Source: Nigrospora sphaerica
Lineage: Eukaryota; Ascomycota; Sordariomycetes; Amphisphaeriales; Apiosporaceae
Assembly: GCA_018287875.1 (NCBI GenBank)
Contig: JAGVVL010000001.1
Span: 3,534,001-3,598,000 of the forward strand
Length of the DNA stretch: 64,000 bases
Direction: 5' to 3'
Below the pieces are notes generated by a model. That model did no database searches, had not been told where the DNA came from, and was given only the letters and a program-made list of their open reading frames with translations. A program made the translations under genes and the position numbers. This document shows, piece by piece, positions 45,698-56,991 of the stretch (its first letter is position 1; each line of letters opens with the position of its first letter).

Positions 45698-46853
45698 AAA
45701 CTCACAGTCCCCTCTCAATACATTTTTTACGGTTTGCGCTCATCAAATCCTCTGATTGCTTTATTTTGATGTTGTACGAGGCCCTCCCAGTGCCTTTACT
45801 CAGTCGTACTTGAGACTGCCGGCATGACAGTCTCATGACTCAGTCAAGCACACACACGTAGCTTGTTGACAGCAAATGTATTTTCTATCCGGCCGGCATG
45901 GTGGGGATGTTAGTCACAGCCAGATTGAGGGCTCGTCCGGCCTTATTACAACCATCCGGTTCGGCCTGACTAATGCGGACGTCTCTCCAGGGACGGCAAC
46001 GGTATCCGGTGGTGTCGGACATATTATGCTGTGGGAACACGTGTCAGCTTCAGGGGTCCTTCGGGAGCAGGCGAAACGAGCTGGCGGTTCTGTTAGAAGC
46101 GGGTGAAACGGGTGTCGGCGTCCCGTCTTGTGGTACACCAGGGAAAACACTCAGTACACACCTCTTCCTCCACCCCTTCTCGAGAGCATTGGGGTAAAAC
46201 ACCGCGGCTCACTGGAGGGGCGTATGTTCCAAGTGTCGTTCCGGCTGGCCCGTTCAGGAGCTGACCAGAGGTTCCGAGGGGTGCTCCTTGCCGCGGCTAC
46301 GCGAACAGGCTCTGGCACCAAATGAGGCTGAGTTGGATCTGGATAACCGGGCCTGCGCCGCCCAAAGCGAAGCCGTCAGCGGAGCCGGGTTCTGCTACGG
46401 TCAGTAACAACAGTATCGTCAGGGTCGGTGTGGGTTGGCAGAAGAGGCCGGCACAATGCCGACTGGGAAGCCGAAGTTTGCCTGGCTTCTTCCGAAGCCT
46501 GCTGCGGCTATACGACAAGGAAAGCAGCAACAACCCCTTTTGTCCGAACAAGGGTCGTCTGTTTCCCGTGTGAGTCGCAGGCTGCTTGCTTCGGCTCGGC
46601 GTGGCGGAGGCCACAGGCGAAAGGGGCAAGCGTTGATCTCTTATAGGTAAGCTGTCCAACCGAGGGCCGGCTGGTATCGGCCGCGCCTCGTATGGCAGAT
46701 ACGGTATCAGCCCTCGCAGTTTCCGGCCTAGCCCCCTTTTCGTACACAATCCTCAAGCCGCGAGACGATATAGCAGTCGTAGAGCCCCGGGGGCAATCAT
46801 CCGCCCTTGTCACGGTGAAGCCTTGCCGAGAGAAGAAGAAGGCGTTTTCCCCA
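45698..46853. other. Intergenic region, no gene supported
   Basis: 1.2 kb. The first 150 bases are AT-richer and contain the probable 3' UTR of the phosphatase gene. Open frames near 46300-46750 occur on both strands without features. Confidence 0.5.
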
Positions 46854-47114
46854 ATGTGCTTTTACGTGCTCAAGACCAGCCTCTGCGGTCACGATGAGCC
46901 GCAGCTCCTCGCGGGCCCCAGTTGCATGGCCATTATGGCGCAGCTCAACCGGATCCACGAGGCGGCTTCGTGGGCCTCGCCGGCGGACCCCGAGGCCGAG
47001 ACGCGGCTACCCTTCGACTGGCCCGAGAGTTGCGAACCGAGCCCGTCCAACATGGTCGAGTGGCAGACGTGGTGCGGCGCGGCGTGCCGGAACGGCTTCG
47101 ACCCCTGTAAGTAA
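46854..47114 (+). CDS. Small cysteine-rich hypothetical protein, 86 aa
   Basis: The frame runs from ATG 46854 (MCFYVLKTSLCGHDEPQLLA) to TAA 47112-47114. Eight Cys plus a His (C-x8-CGH, then SC, SC, WCGAAC, PC) suggest a small metal-binding or disulfide fold. The pattern resembles short fungal orphans beginning MCxYxxxxxxCGH, of unknown function, that end in a CGxxCRN motif, seen here as WCGAACRNGF. No signal peptide. A GTAAGT at 47107 could be a donor; using an acceptor ending at 47152 would replace the last two residues with a short tail ending at 47208. Either C-terminus is possible. The frame is open further upstream (to 46692) with another ATG, but conservation-like sequence starts at MCFY. 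Confidence 0.55.
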   Translation: MCFYVLKTSLCGHDEPQLLAGPSCMAIMAQLNRIHEAASWASPADPEAETRLPFDWPESCEPSPSNMVEWQTWCGAACRNGFDPCK

Positions 47115-48325
47115 CAGCCCTGCGCTCGGCGGCGCAACCACAACTCGCACAGTATGTCTCTCGTGGCATCTGTCTGAAGACGCCCATCAACAAGTCCGTT
47201 TTGGCTGACGGTCCGCGCGGGGATAGTCGGCCAGTTTGAATCGTTTGGGCTGCCGTGGCCCGCAGAGACGATATCAGAAGCTGCGGAAGACGGAGGCGCG
47301 CAGAGTAGCTTGATGCCGTGGGGCATACTTCCTGGGGTTCAAGGCGTGTCGCCGGAGAGCCCATGGCAATTGGGATTTGGCTGGAGAGAATGAAAGCCAT
47401 GCTTACTAGGGGGGGGTGGAGTAGGTAGAGGGTCGGCAGATATGGCCGAACTACCACCCTACAATACCTACTAATATGCCTACACTGCGATGGACGCTTC
47501 TCAACTGATTGGATGACGTGCATGGTGTACATACCTAACTTATAGACTTCTTACGTGTACATACATGTATGTATGTACTGACGTGGGTGAGTACTCCATT
47601 AGGTGAGCAAGCAAAGAGCCGGGCTGTCAAGGATAGCCATCCCGGTATCGCATCGTGACAGACTCGGGAGGATGGAAACATGAGTAGTTGGGACAGTAGA
47701 CGTCCTGAGTAGGTACGATGAGTTCCCATTGGAAAGAGATCCGTCTACATGGATGGTCGGGTTTCCTAATCTGGGGTTGCGCAGTGGATCTTTGTACCGT
47801 CCGTACATGGATGACTCTAGGGTAGGCGCTAGAGGGGGAGCGACTGGAAGAGGGTTGGCCCCAAATGCTGTACGTTGTACATGCCTCGATGCATCCATTC
47901 ACCTATGGTTTGTACGCACTGGAAAGAACGGGTGCCAATTGGCGCTTCACTGCCTCGGGTGAGGAATATGAGATACCACGGAAGACTTCCAGTCGTACGT
48001 GTATCCATCGGCAAACAGCGTTTTGAGGTGTGCATACAAGTTACATGGATGTTGCTATCGAAGCTGGAGATATCCGTACATGGGTGGGGAGGAGGCCGTG
48101 TGGCTGGGTCGGTCCCGCGTCTCTGGGGCATGGATTGATTGATCCCTGGCGACCAAACTCACTCGCTGGTTCGCCCCGGGGTGAAGCTCCCAAAGAAAGC
48201 GGCAAACCGTACGGGCCGCATGTCATGTTGCTTTCTGAAAGTTTCCCATCCCCTACCTCTCGGTGTTGCAAGCCGACCTCTCTCCCCCTCGCGCGCGTCG
48301 CACAACCGCCTGACAGCGTGCAACC
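47115..48325. other. Intergenic region upstream of ARP8, no gene supported
   Basis: 1.2 kb. Contains a TACATACATGTATGTA palindrome within TAC/GTA-rich DNA (47500-47600). The last 80 bases are CT-rich, probably the ARP8 leader. Confidence 0.5.
47558..47573. repeat. 16-bp perfect palindrome TACATACATGTATGTA
   Basis: The sequence is its own reverse complement and lies within a longer TGTA/TACA-rich stretch. It could be a dimer-binding site or just a simple repeat. Confidence 0.8.
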
Positions 48326-50677
48326 ATGGTCGGCAAGGTCAGCGAGCGCGTCCTCCTGCGGGAAGGTGAGTCTACCGCCTTCTGTCTGCCCGGCCTATCG
48401 TCGTCGTGATCGCGGCATCGCCTCGCCCGCCTCTGCGAAGCCTCCGTTTCACCTGCTGACATGGACTGCTGCTGCTCCGCGCCTCCAGGCCTCGAACGCA
48501 CCGACAATGGCATGAAACAGACGAGCTGGCCCGACGTGGTCGCCATCAACCAGAAGAACTACTACACCGACTACATGAAGCGCGATGACCAGGTGCTCGC
48601 CCTCCGTCTGCAGGCCGAAGCGAACCGCGACCGCCTCGTCCAGAGCGCTAAGGACCGCGACCGCGCCCTCGCGCGCAACGGCACCGCCGACGTGCCGCTG
48701 CCCCTCCCCGAGCTGCAGCCCGACGATGGCGCTTCGACACCCGCCGACGGCGTCATGGATCCGTCCAAGGTCGTCGTCATCCACCCCGGCAGCCAGAACC
48801 TGCGCATAGGCTTCGCCAGTGACGCTCTCCCCAAGACCATTCCCGCCACCATCGCCACCAGGTTCCCCCAGACCGAATCCGAGATGTACGAGGCCCTGCC
48901 GCGCCGCAAGTTCGAGGCCCCCGGCCCCGACGAGCAGTACGGCGAAGAGTGGGCCAAGAAGTTCCAGAAGATGTCGGGCGACCTCAAGGTCGAGATGCGC
49001 GCCAACAAGCGCAAGGTTCTGCCCAACTCCAAGGAGCTCGTCGTCAACTACAACCGCCGTACCGAGGCCGAGAAGATCCCCCAGCACAACGACGCCCTGC
49101 AGGTCGAGTGGACCGACGTCGACGACCTCGAGGATCCCGAGTCACTTGCCTCGTGCTTCCTGGGCCAGGCCGCCCTGCGCGTCCCTGATGACTCGGACCC
49201 CAAGTTCAAGCTGTGGTGGCCCATGCAGTACGGCTGGCTCAATGAGGACGAGTACCTCACCGCCGAGCACCTCTGCGATGACTTCGAGACGATGCTGGAC
49301 GTGGCCATCCGCCAGGAATTGGGCCTGACCCGGAATAGCACCTGGAAGAACTACAGCTGTGTCTTCGTCATACCCGATCTGTACGACAAACGCTACGTCG
49401 AGCAGGTGCTCAAGTCATGCATGACTTGGTTCGAATTCAGTAGGATATGCTTCATCCAGGAGAGCATGGCCGCCACCTTCGGCGCTGGCTACACCCAGGC
49501 CTGCGTCGTCGACGTGGGCGCCCAGAAGACCTCGATCGCCTGCGTCGAGGACGGGCTCGTCATTGAAGACTCGCGCGTCAACATGAAGTACGGCGGCTAC
49601 GACGTGACCGACACTTTCATCAAGATGATGCTCTATGACAACTTTCCCTACCAGGACATCAACCTGCGGCGAAGGTACGACTTCCTGCTGGCCGAGGAGC
49701 TCAAGATGAAGCACTGCACCATGCTGCAGGCCGACATCTCAGTGCAGCTGTACCAGTTTCACCTCCGAGCCCCCAACCAGCTCACCCACAAGTACCAGTT
49801 CAAGACATACGACGAGGTCATCCTGGCCCCTATGGGCTTCTACGACCCCGCCATCTTCGACAACAGCGTGAAGCTGCGCGGCCGCCGGAAGCTGCTCGAC
49901 CGCTCCTACAACTCGTACGACGTCGAAGTGCCCGACGACCCAACTTCGGCCGCCCAGCTGGCCATCCTGGCCCTGGTGCAGCCGTCCATCACTTCCAACG
50001 CCAACGGGCTCCAGCTCTCGGCCTCGGACCCCAACCTGGCCACGCCGATGAAGGAGAAATCTCACTTCAACTTCCTCCCCCGCCCCGACGGCACCCCCAT
50101 GGGCTCCAACGCGCCCTCGCCCGGCCCCGAGGGCAACTCGACGCCCGTCCCGTCCTCGACCTTTGTGTTCGGCGCCAACGGCGGCACCGACTCGCCAGCC
50201 CCCGGTGGCAGCGGCGCGGCCAACGGGGCCCGCAACGGCCTCTCGCCGGCGCCGCCGCCGCCCGGCATGTTTGTGGACGCGGCGGCCCGCAGCGCCAAGA
50301 CGATGGCGGCCGAGCGCGACGCCGTGCTGCCCGTCGCCCCGCTCGACATCGCCATCCTGACGGCCATCCAGAACGCGGCCCGCGGCGACGAGAAGAAGCT
50401 GCGCGACTACCTCGGCTCCATCATGGTCGTCGGCGGCGGCTCCAAGACTCCCGGCTTCACCCAGACGCTCGAGGAGAAACTGCGCGCGCGCCGCCCCGAC
50501 CTCTTCGACCGCATCCTCGTCTCGCGCTCCGCCCGTGACATGGACGAGCAGGTCGTCGTCTGGAAGGGCGCCAGCGTCTTCGCCAAGCTGCCCGCCAATG
50601 ACAGCTGGATCACCCCCTTCGAGTTCGAGCGCCTGGGCTGCAGGGTCCTGCACCACAAGGTTCTCTGGGCCTGGTAG
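48326..50677 (+). CDS. ARP8: Actin-related protein 8 (INO80 complex), 742 aa, two exons
   Basis: Nuclear actin-related subunit of the INO80 chromatin remodeller; binds nucleosomes and linker DNA with actin and Arp4. Exons 48326-48365 and 48489-50677; joining gives MVGKVSERVLLREGLERTDN, matching the fungal Arp8 N-terminus, followed by WPDVVAINQKNYYTDYMKRD. Actin-fold pieces are visible: VVVIHPGSQNLRIGFASDAL (phosphate loop 1, divergent), YSCVFVIPDLYDKRYVEQVL, ACVVDVGAQKTSIACVEDGL (phosphate loop 2), YGGYDVTDTFIKMML, and IMVVGGGSKTPGFTQTLEEK near the C-terminus. A Pro/Gly/Ala-rich insertion of about 90 residues (roughly 525-610) interrupts the fold, as usual in Arp8. The gene is followed at 50731 by an alternating purine-pyrimidine run. 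Confidence 0.95.
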
Positions 50678-51782
50678 AGGCCCCACGCCGCCACTCCCTC
50701 ACCACCGGGCGCGGGCCAGCCGCGTCCTTGCGCGCGCGCGCGCGCGCGTGTGTGTGTGTGTGCGCGCGCGTGGGCCGCAATCGTCGGCCTTTGCTTTTGT
50801 CCGGCGAGCTAGCATCTTCGTCATTCTATCGCATATCGATCAGTCAATGGCCTCTGGGGCCTCCGGGTGTCTGGCGTAACGGGTAACATGGTATTGGGGA
50901 GCAACGATGGGACTGCCGCATCTAGGTTAGAGAACGCAGGTCGGGCAGAAAAGAAATACACCAGCGCCAGATTAGGCCTTTTGCAACAGGGGATCTGGCC
51001 ACACAGGCCAACCCCACGTGTCCATGGTGTTTGGTTAGCATCGTATCTCATGTGTGACAATTGGCGTGGCAGGGCATGACCATCGAAATCCTCTATCGAG
51101 TACAGGGGCGCCCAGGTAGCGGCCCCTGGTGGCCAGTTGGCCTATCCTACAAAAATACAGGTCTCGACTCGCCATGTCCGTTTCCCGTTTCCCGTCTCCC
51201 GTCAACTCCGTGCAAGGGCCGCAGGGCGTCCTTGGGAAAGCCTGGGACCAGACTGGGGGAGAAAAGCAAAGAACCAACAAACGCCGCTGGTTGGGGGGTA
51301 TCTCGTGGCAACGCAAACGTATGCTGAATCCGTCCCGCATCGAACTCTCATCCTGTAAACGCCGCCCATATTAAACGAAAGACGCGCAACGCAGGTCGCC
51401 TCCATCCCCAGTCAGATAGGGGTTTCCAAATGCAGGTCGAAATGTGGCAGACGAAAGACTGGCACCAGATCGAAATCAAAATTACTTGAATGGGTTCCGC
51501 GCGTGACGTCGGGGTGGCGAAGTCGACACAGAGGAGGAGGGCGATATTCTGCCCTCATTGGCGACTGCCCTCACCGCCCAGGGAGGAAGTCGTTCATTTC
51601 TTCGCGGGGGGTTTGTGCCCGTGTCGAGGCCGTGAGTCGCATTTGCGGCAGGATTTCCACGGCCAGCCTGAGAGCCCTATAGGTGTTGCGTTAGCCACTG
51701 TTTCTTGGATGTCTTCGACACGGACAGGCTGGCCCGATCTCGAACGAATTGGAGCTAAGGATGGCGCGAGGGGCCGAGGGTT
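50678..51782. other. Convergent intergenic region
   Basis: 1.1 kb between the 3' ends of ARP8 and the SNF2 gene. Apart from the CG/TG repeat at 50731-50771 I see nothing. Confidence 0.55.
50731..50771. repeat. Alternating CG/TG dinucleotide run in the ARP8 3' region
   Basis: About 41 bp of uninterrupted purine-pyrimidine alternation: (CG)n, then (TG)n, then (CG)n, beginning about 54 bp after the ARP8 stop. Such sequence is the classic former of left-handed Z-DNA. A biological role is inferred only. Confidence 0.85.
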
Positions 51783-54700
51783 TCATACTTGAGCATCAGT
51801 TGAAAACAAGGCGACTCGATCTCTCCATTGTTGATCGGAGAGCTGATCGTGCTCTAGTCGCACTCGGGCGATGGTTGGGGCGTCCATCTGGGCCAATTGG
51901 TCAGGGGCAATCATGCCGAGCATGACAGCCTGGATGAACCTGGCCGAAGCAGTAGCGTCTATTGCTGCCCACTGCGCGTCAAAAATGACATTAGCTGGTC
52001 TGGTCTGCTGCACTCGGTCAAAGGCTGCCGCTGTCGCAAAGGCGGTTTTCCGTCGCGCCTCCTTCTCCTCATCGTTCGCGGAACCGGCAGTCAACGCCCT
52101 AGCAAACTCTCCCTTAAAAGCCTGCGGGCGTTCACCTGTGATCATTCAGTTAACGGCTTTTCCTGATAGACACATTAAATCAACACCAGGAATGCTTACG
52201 AAGATACGTGCTATGTCGGACCTGCGTCGTAGCACCGGGGACCGGCGCAAGAGGAACGCTGTTCGGTGCTGGCGAAGTAGTGGTGTGGGGTTGTGCGTTA
52301 TCAGCAACAGCCTGTGGCTGGGACATCTGCCAAGCCCGAGCCCGGGGAGCGGGATGCTGCATAGGCGGCGCCTGCTGAGCAGGGCTTTGCGTGGCACGCC
52401 GTTGTTGAGTCGGACCTTGCATAGCATGGAACTGCTGGGTGATAGATTGCTGGGCAGCAGCTCGCGACGCACCGCTGGGCACCGCAAAATTGAAGCCGTT
52501 CACCCCAGTACTGCCCTGCGGTACAGGAGCTGCAGAAGCCTGCGTACTTTGTATCGGGGGGACCCCGCTGGTCTGGCCCGAGGATGCGTAGCCTCTTCGA
52601 GCATTATGTAAGTCGATGAGCCTCTGAGCCTCCCTCTGCTCCTCGACCGTCAGGATATTGTCGTCATCAGCTTCCTCGAAGAAAGAATCAGACATCACAA
52701 TCTTCCTAATGACTGATGCGTGTGCTGGGGAGGCGAGAACCGCATCCAGCACCGCGTCCTTGCCCTTATAGGCACCCAGACTCTCTTGGTTTGGCTGATT
52801 GGGCAGCTCAAACAGTTCTCCAAGGCGCTGTGCCTTAGGGATTGGGTTCCGGTGGTCAACTACACGAGAGGACAGTTGCATCTTGAAGATCTGCCTGTCC
52901 TGCATCTTTTCTTCGAACGTGCCACCGCAAATGAACCTATAGACGAAAACCGGTTTTTGCTGGCCGAGTCGATACGCTCGGCCTACGGCCTGCTGTTCGT
53001 GTTGAGGGTTAAACTTGAAATCGAAGATTATGACGCGGTTCGCCCCAGTGATGTTGAGGCCCAGACTTCCTGCCGTCGTAGATATGAGAAACACATCATA
53101 GGGCGAGCTGTTGAAGTCTTTGACCATCCCCTGGCGCTTGGCGATAGGGGTTTCGCCATCCAACCGCCGGAACTGTCGTCGGTCCTTGCGGAGTACTTTC
53201 TCAAGAAAATTCAGGGTAGAAATCGAGTGAGAAAACACAAGAACACGATCTCCCTGGACAATACTCTCGTCAAGTATCTTATTGAAGAGAACAATCTTGT
53301 TGGAAAGCGTGGGCTCCTCGATACCAGAGTGAGGCATCATGCGTAGCAAGTCACTAACGAGCTGAGGGGGCAGAGCCGTGCTCGCTGCGGCGTCCTCCTC
53401 ATTGTTCGTCCTTTTGCCTGGCTGTTTCTCCTTGGTGAGGCGGGAGCGGAAAGCAGCAGGATGATTGCAAAGGATATTCAGCACACTCAAGGCGCCAAAG
53501 ATCTTCGTGGTCTCTGAGCGTTGTGCGGCGGATTGTTTCTGGAAGGTGATGTACGCCTTGTACACCTCCTCTTGGAGCCGCGTGAGCGGAACAGAGATGA
53601 CGAACTCTGTCTTCGGCGGAACATCGTTCTTAAGAACCGCGATGGTCGCACGATGGACTTTGGGGGCCACCGTCTGCTTGAGTGCACTAAGCTTAGTGAT
53701 GGCTTTTCTGCGTTGTGCCGGAGTACTGTCGACAGCCAGTCCCTCTTCAATAGGGATAGCATAGTCAAGTTTGAATTCACTCATGTCCGAGAGGTAATGC
53801 GGCGCTACCCAATTGATCATGGAGTGGTACTCCTTGACGTTGTTGGCAAGAGGAGAACCAGTCAGGGCGATCCGGACGGGTGTCCGGAAACCTTGCGTAG
53901 CCAAGTGAACTTTCGAGGTCGGGTTCTTGATCATATGAGCCTCGTCGGCAATGACGATGTTCGGTGCCTCCATCAGATGGCGGCACATTGAATCCGTCTT
54001 GATCAGCATCTTGAACAGATCGTAGCCAATCATCAAGACGCCTCCTTGCTCTGCCCAGATATTAACCGTGCGTTGTCGCATGGGGATGTCCGTCATCTCG
54101 GCGTCGATCTTGTAGAAGTTGCCAAGGCGGTGGTCCTTGGGGGCCCAAATAAGGAACTCGTCCATCCAGTTATTCACAAGGCCGGCTGGCGAGAGGACTA
54201 GTGTTTTCTGCTCCTTCATGTCATCCGGTATCTGTGACGATATCGTTTCATCCTCCGAGAATGCCGCTTCCGCGATTGTCAGCAACAAGGTGATGATCTG
54301 CATCGTCTTGCCCAGACCCATGGTATGGGCCAGGAGGCAGCCTTGGCGCGTCTGCGATTTCGTGACAATCTGGTTCCACATGAACCGGATCCCCTCGATT
54401 TGATGGTCTTTGATACGGCCGGCGACATTATCGGGTACGTATATGAACCCTTGGTCATCCTCCTTGGTTTCGTTGACGATGAGACGCGACTTCTGGCTTG
54501 CAGGCCCCGAGTCCGAATTGGCCAACTTGGCCCGGAGAAGCTGACGACGTGCCTCCTGCTCCTCAAGACGTCGTCGATCGCTTTCTCTGAGGTCTTGGGC
54601 GGCCTGGTTACGCCGAACGGGCCTGCGTTTTTTTGGCGTACCATCGGCCGCCAGAGTTTGCTCCTCGTCGTCTTCCTCGGTACCCGCTTCCTCGGGTTGC

Positions 54701-56991
54701 CTTGGGACGTCAGGGACGCACGAGACTGCTTCAGCAACGGAGGGGGGGGGCGTTTTCGTCGTCTCTTCACCTCCACGTTTGGAAAGCTGGGCAAGAAACT
54801 CGATGAAGTCTTTAAATGGGCGCCTCATGGTTTCGATGGCCCTTTTCCTCTCAGGCAGTATGACTCTGTACTCCGCCAAAGATTGTGCTTTGCCAGTCGT
54901 GAAGAGGTCGAGGAGGCGGACCATGACACGCGCCATGTAAATTTGCTGATCGTTTCCGGGAAACGGGGGGCCTTTCCATGTTCCATCGAGGCCTGGCAGT
55001 AGCCAGTCTTTCCACACATCCATGCTTCCGTCTTGCCACCCAGGGACAGTGAAAAGCAACTTGCGGTACGCGGAGCTCATGCGCCCAATCTGTTCCTTTA
55101 CAAGTTCCCAATGGTAGACCCTATTTTGAGGCGGAGACGTCAGGACAAGCTTGTACGGCTTGGTAGTCTGAGGTGTGGGGGGTGAATTCGAGTTTGCAGA
55201 TTTACGATCCGGGGTGGTGAGGTCGATGATTTGGCGCTGGCCTCGAGGAGTCACAGCCGGGCCAGGCGACTCCTGAGACACGTCCATCTGGGTCAGGTCC
55301 AGAACCTCGTCGTCTATGCCATCGTCCATCTCAACGTCGGAGCGCTGGAGTCTGGCGCCCAAGTCTGTGCCATTTGCTGCCGGTCTATCGCCGTCCGATT
55401 CTCCGGTGGCCCGATTATCGGGTGTCGTCTCAGCAAGGGCTTCATCGTCGTTGGCGATGAAATCGTCAAATTCGGATTCATCCGTGAGGATTTCTTCGTC
55501 CTCGGCCGCCGCCACACGGGGCTTTCGGGGCTTCTTTCTGGGCTGGCGCGTAGCCTTGGGGGGTTTCGGAGGCTCCACGGGCGATTTTAACAAATCGAGC
55601 ATCCAGAGAGCGGTATGAAGATCATGGGCAGTGTGCACAACGGTGTCCATTGTCGACTCCACCTCTGCAGTATCGCACCAGTCCTTGCATTTCGCGATGA
55701 AATGTGAACGTTGATCAGCCAGGCGGCTTTGCCGCTCATCCACATCGCGTTGGACGCGACCTATAGCCCGTTTAAGCCCGCTCCTTCGGGCCTTGCTCCA
55801 TTGAGAGTGCGCCTTTTGCTCAAGCTTGGGAAGCTTCTGTCGCTCCCACGATTCTTTGAACGTAGCAATAACCTTGTCCCAGGTCTCAATGACTTGCGAC
55901 TCGGTTAGGCCGGTGTCCTGTCTCGCCATACGCTCCTCCTTCTCGGCCTCGATCTCTGCCCAGGTCTCTGAGTCGTATTCCTCGTCCGTATCCGATTCGC
56001 CCAGCAGCGGAAGCACATCATCATGTTCCGGGTTGTTAGCATTTGGAACAGCGTCTGGCTTAGCGGGCCTGTAGCGAGATATCGCGCGGTGAGGAATAAA
56101 ACGACGCTTGAAAAAGCGGTGAACTTGGCGGCGCCGGCCGGCAGGGACATGTCGGCTGATCTCAAACGATATGTCGTTCTCACCTGCAGATTCGGCAGAG
56201 TCGGGGTCGACTACATCGAACCGTGTCAATGCCTCTTCTCCAAGGTACAGTACCAGCGGCGGTGCCAAATCGGTTAGATCAGCCGGGACCATGATGTCAG
56301 AACGAGTGTCTTGGATGGGGGCGTGCAGGAAAGGGACTGCTTCAGCCGGGATGTGCCAAGCATCACGGTCCACGGCCGAATTGAGAGTCGTGGGTGCAAC
56401 TCTGCGTCTCTTGCGGCCCGGACTCTTATCGGACCTCACGACTTGGGCATTGCCAACGCTCTGCTCTCCAGAGGAGGACAAGGGGGTAGCTTCCAAAGCA
56501 GGCGAGGCTTGACCGTGTGCAACTGTAGCAGTCGGTAACGACCGTGTAGGGGGGTCGCGGCTGTCTTGAGAATCTTGATACAGGCGTTCCGCATCAAGTT
56601 TCCTCTTTCTGGCTTGGAGGTCTTCCTCAATCTCGCCATCCGACATGCTGACATCGCTTTCTTCAGGGACCTTTCGTTCCTCCTCTTCTTTTTTGTACTT
56701 GGCGTACCGCCGACTCCGGCGCCGTAGTTGACCGACGGCATTGCGAATGATGCTTTTGTGCCCGAACTTCTTGATCTTCAGGTCGACGAAGAAATCAGGG
56801 CTGTCGAAATCCACAAGGAGACTAACACCGTCTGTCTCATGGTGGATAATCTGTTCGGCCAGTTTCTTTCGGTCTTCCTCGGGCATTGACCGGTCGCCCA
56901 GGAGCTGCCAAGAGCGGTTCTCCGTGCAAAGCTCCTCCACCACGCGCGCCACACTCCAATACCAGGGGTCGTCTTTTGCCGACGATGCCAT
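51783..56991 (-). CDS. SNF2-family DNA translocase, ATRX/RAD54L2-like, 1714 aa, two exons
   Basis: Nuclear ATP-dependent DNA translocase of the Rad54-like SNF2 group. Exons 56991-52200 and 52135-51783; the 64-nt intron restores a continuous frame. An N-terminal helical region (residues about 8-90, WSVARVVEELCTENRSWQLL) precedes long acidic/basic linkers and a predicted coiled coil. The ATPase begins near residue 850 with DHQIEGIRFMWNQIV; motif I LLAHTMGLGKTMQIITLLLT at about 890; motif II IADEAHMIKN at about 1015; motif III ALTGSPLANNVKEYHSMINW; then VLVFSHSISTLNFLEKVL, STTAGSLGLNITGANRVIIF and QQAVGRAYRLGQQKPVFVYR (motifs IV-VI, to about 1340). The last 300 residues are Gln/Ala/Pro-rich and probably disordered. 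The HTMGLGKT motif and spacing are those of ATRX/ARIP4 proteins; no PHD-like ADD finger is visible. Confidence 0.9.

Noticed and set aside
49739..50686. 315-codon antisense open frame across the 3' half of ARP8
   Set aside because: Same codon-bias shadow effect; no domain or splice structure of its own.
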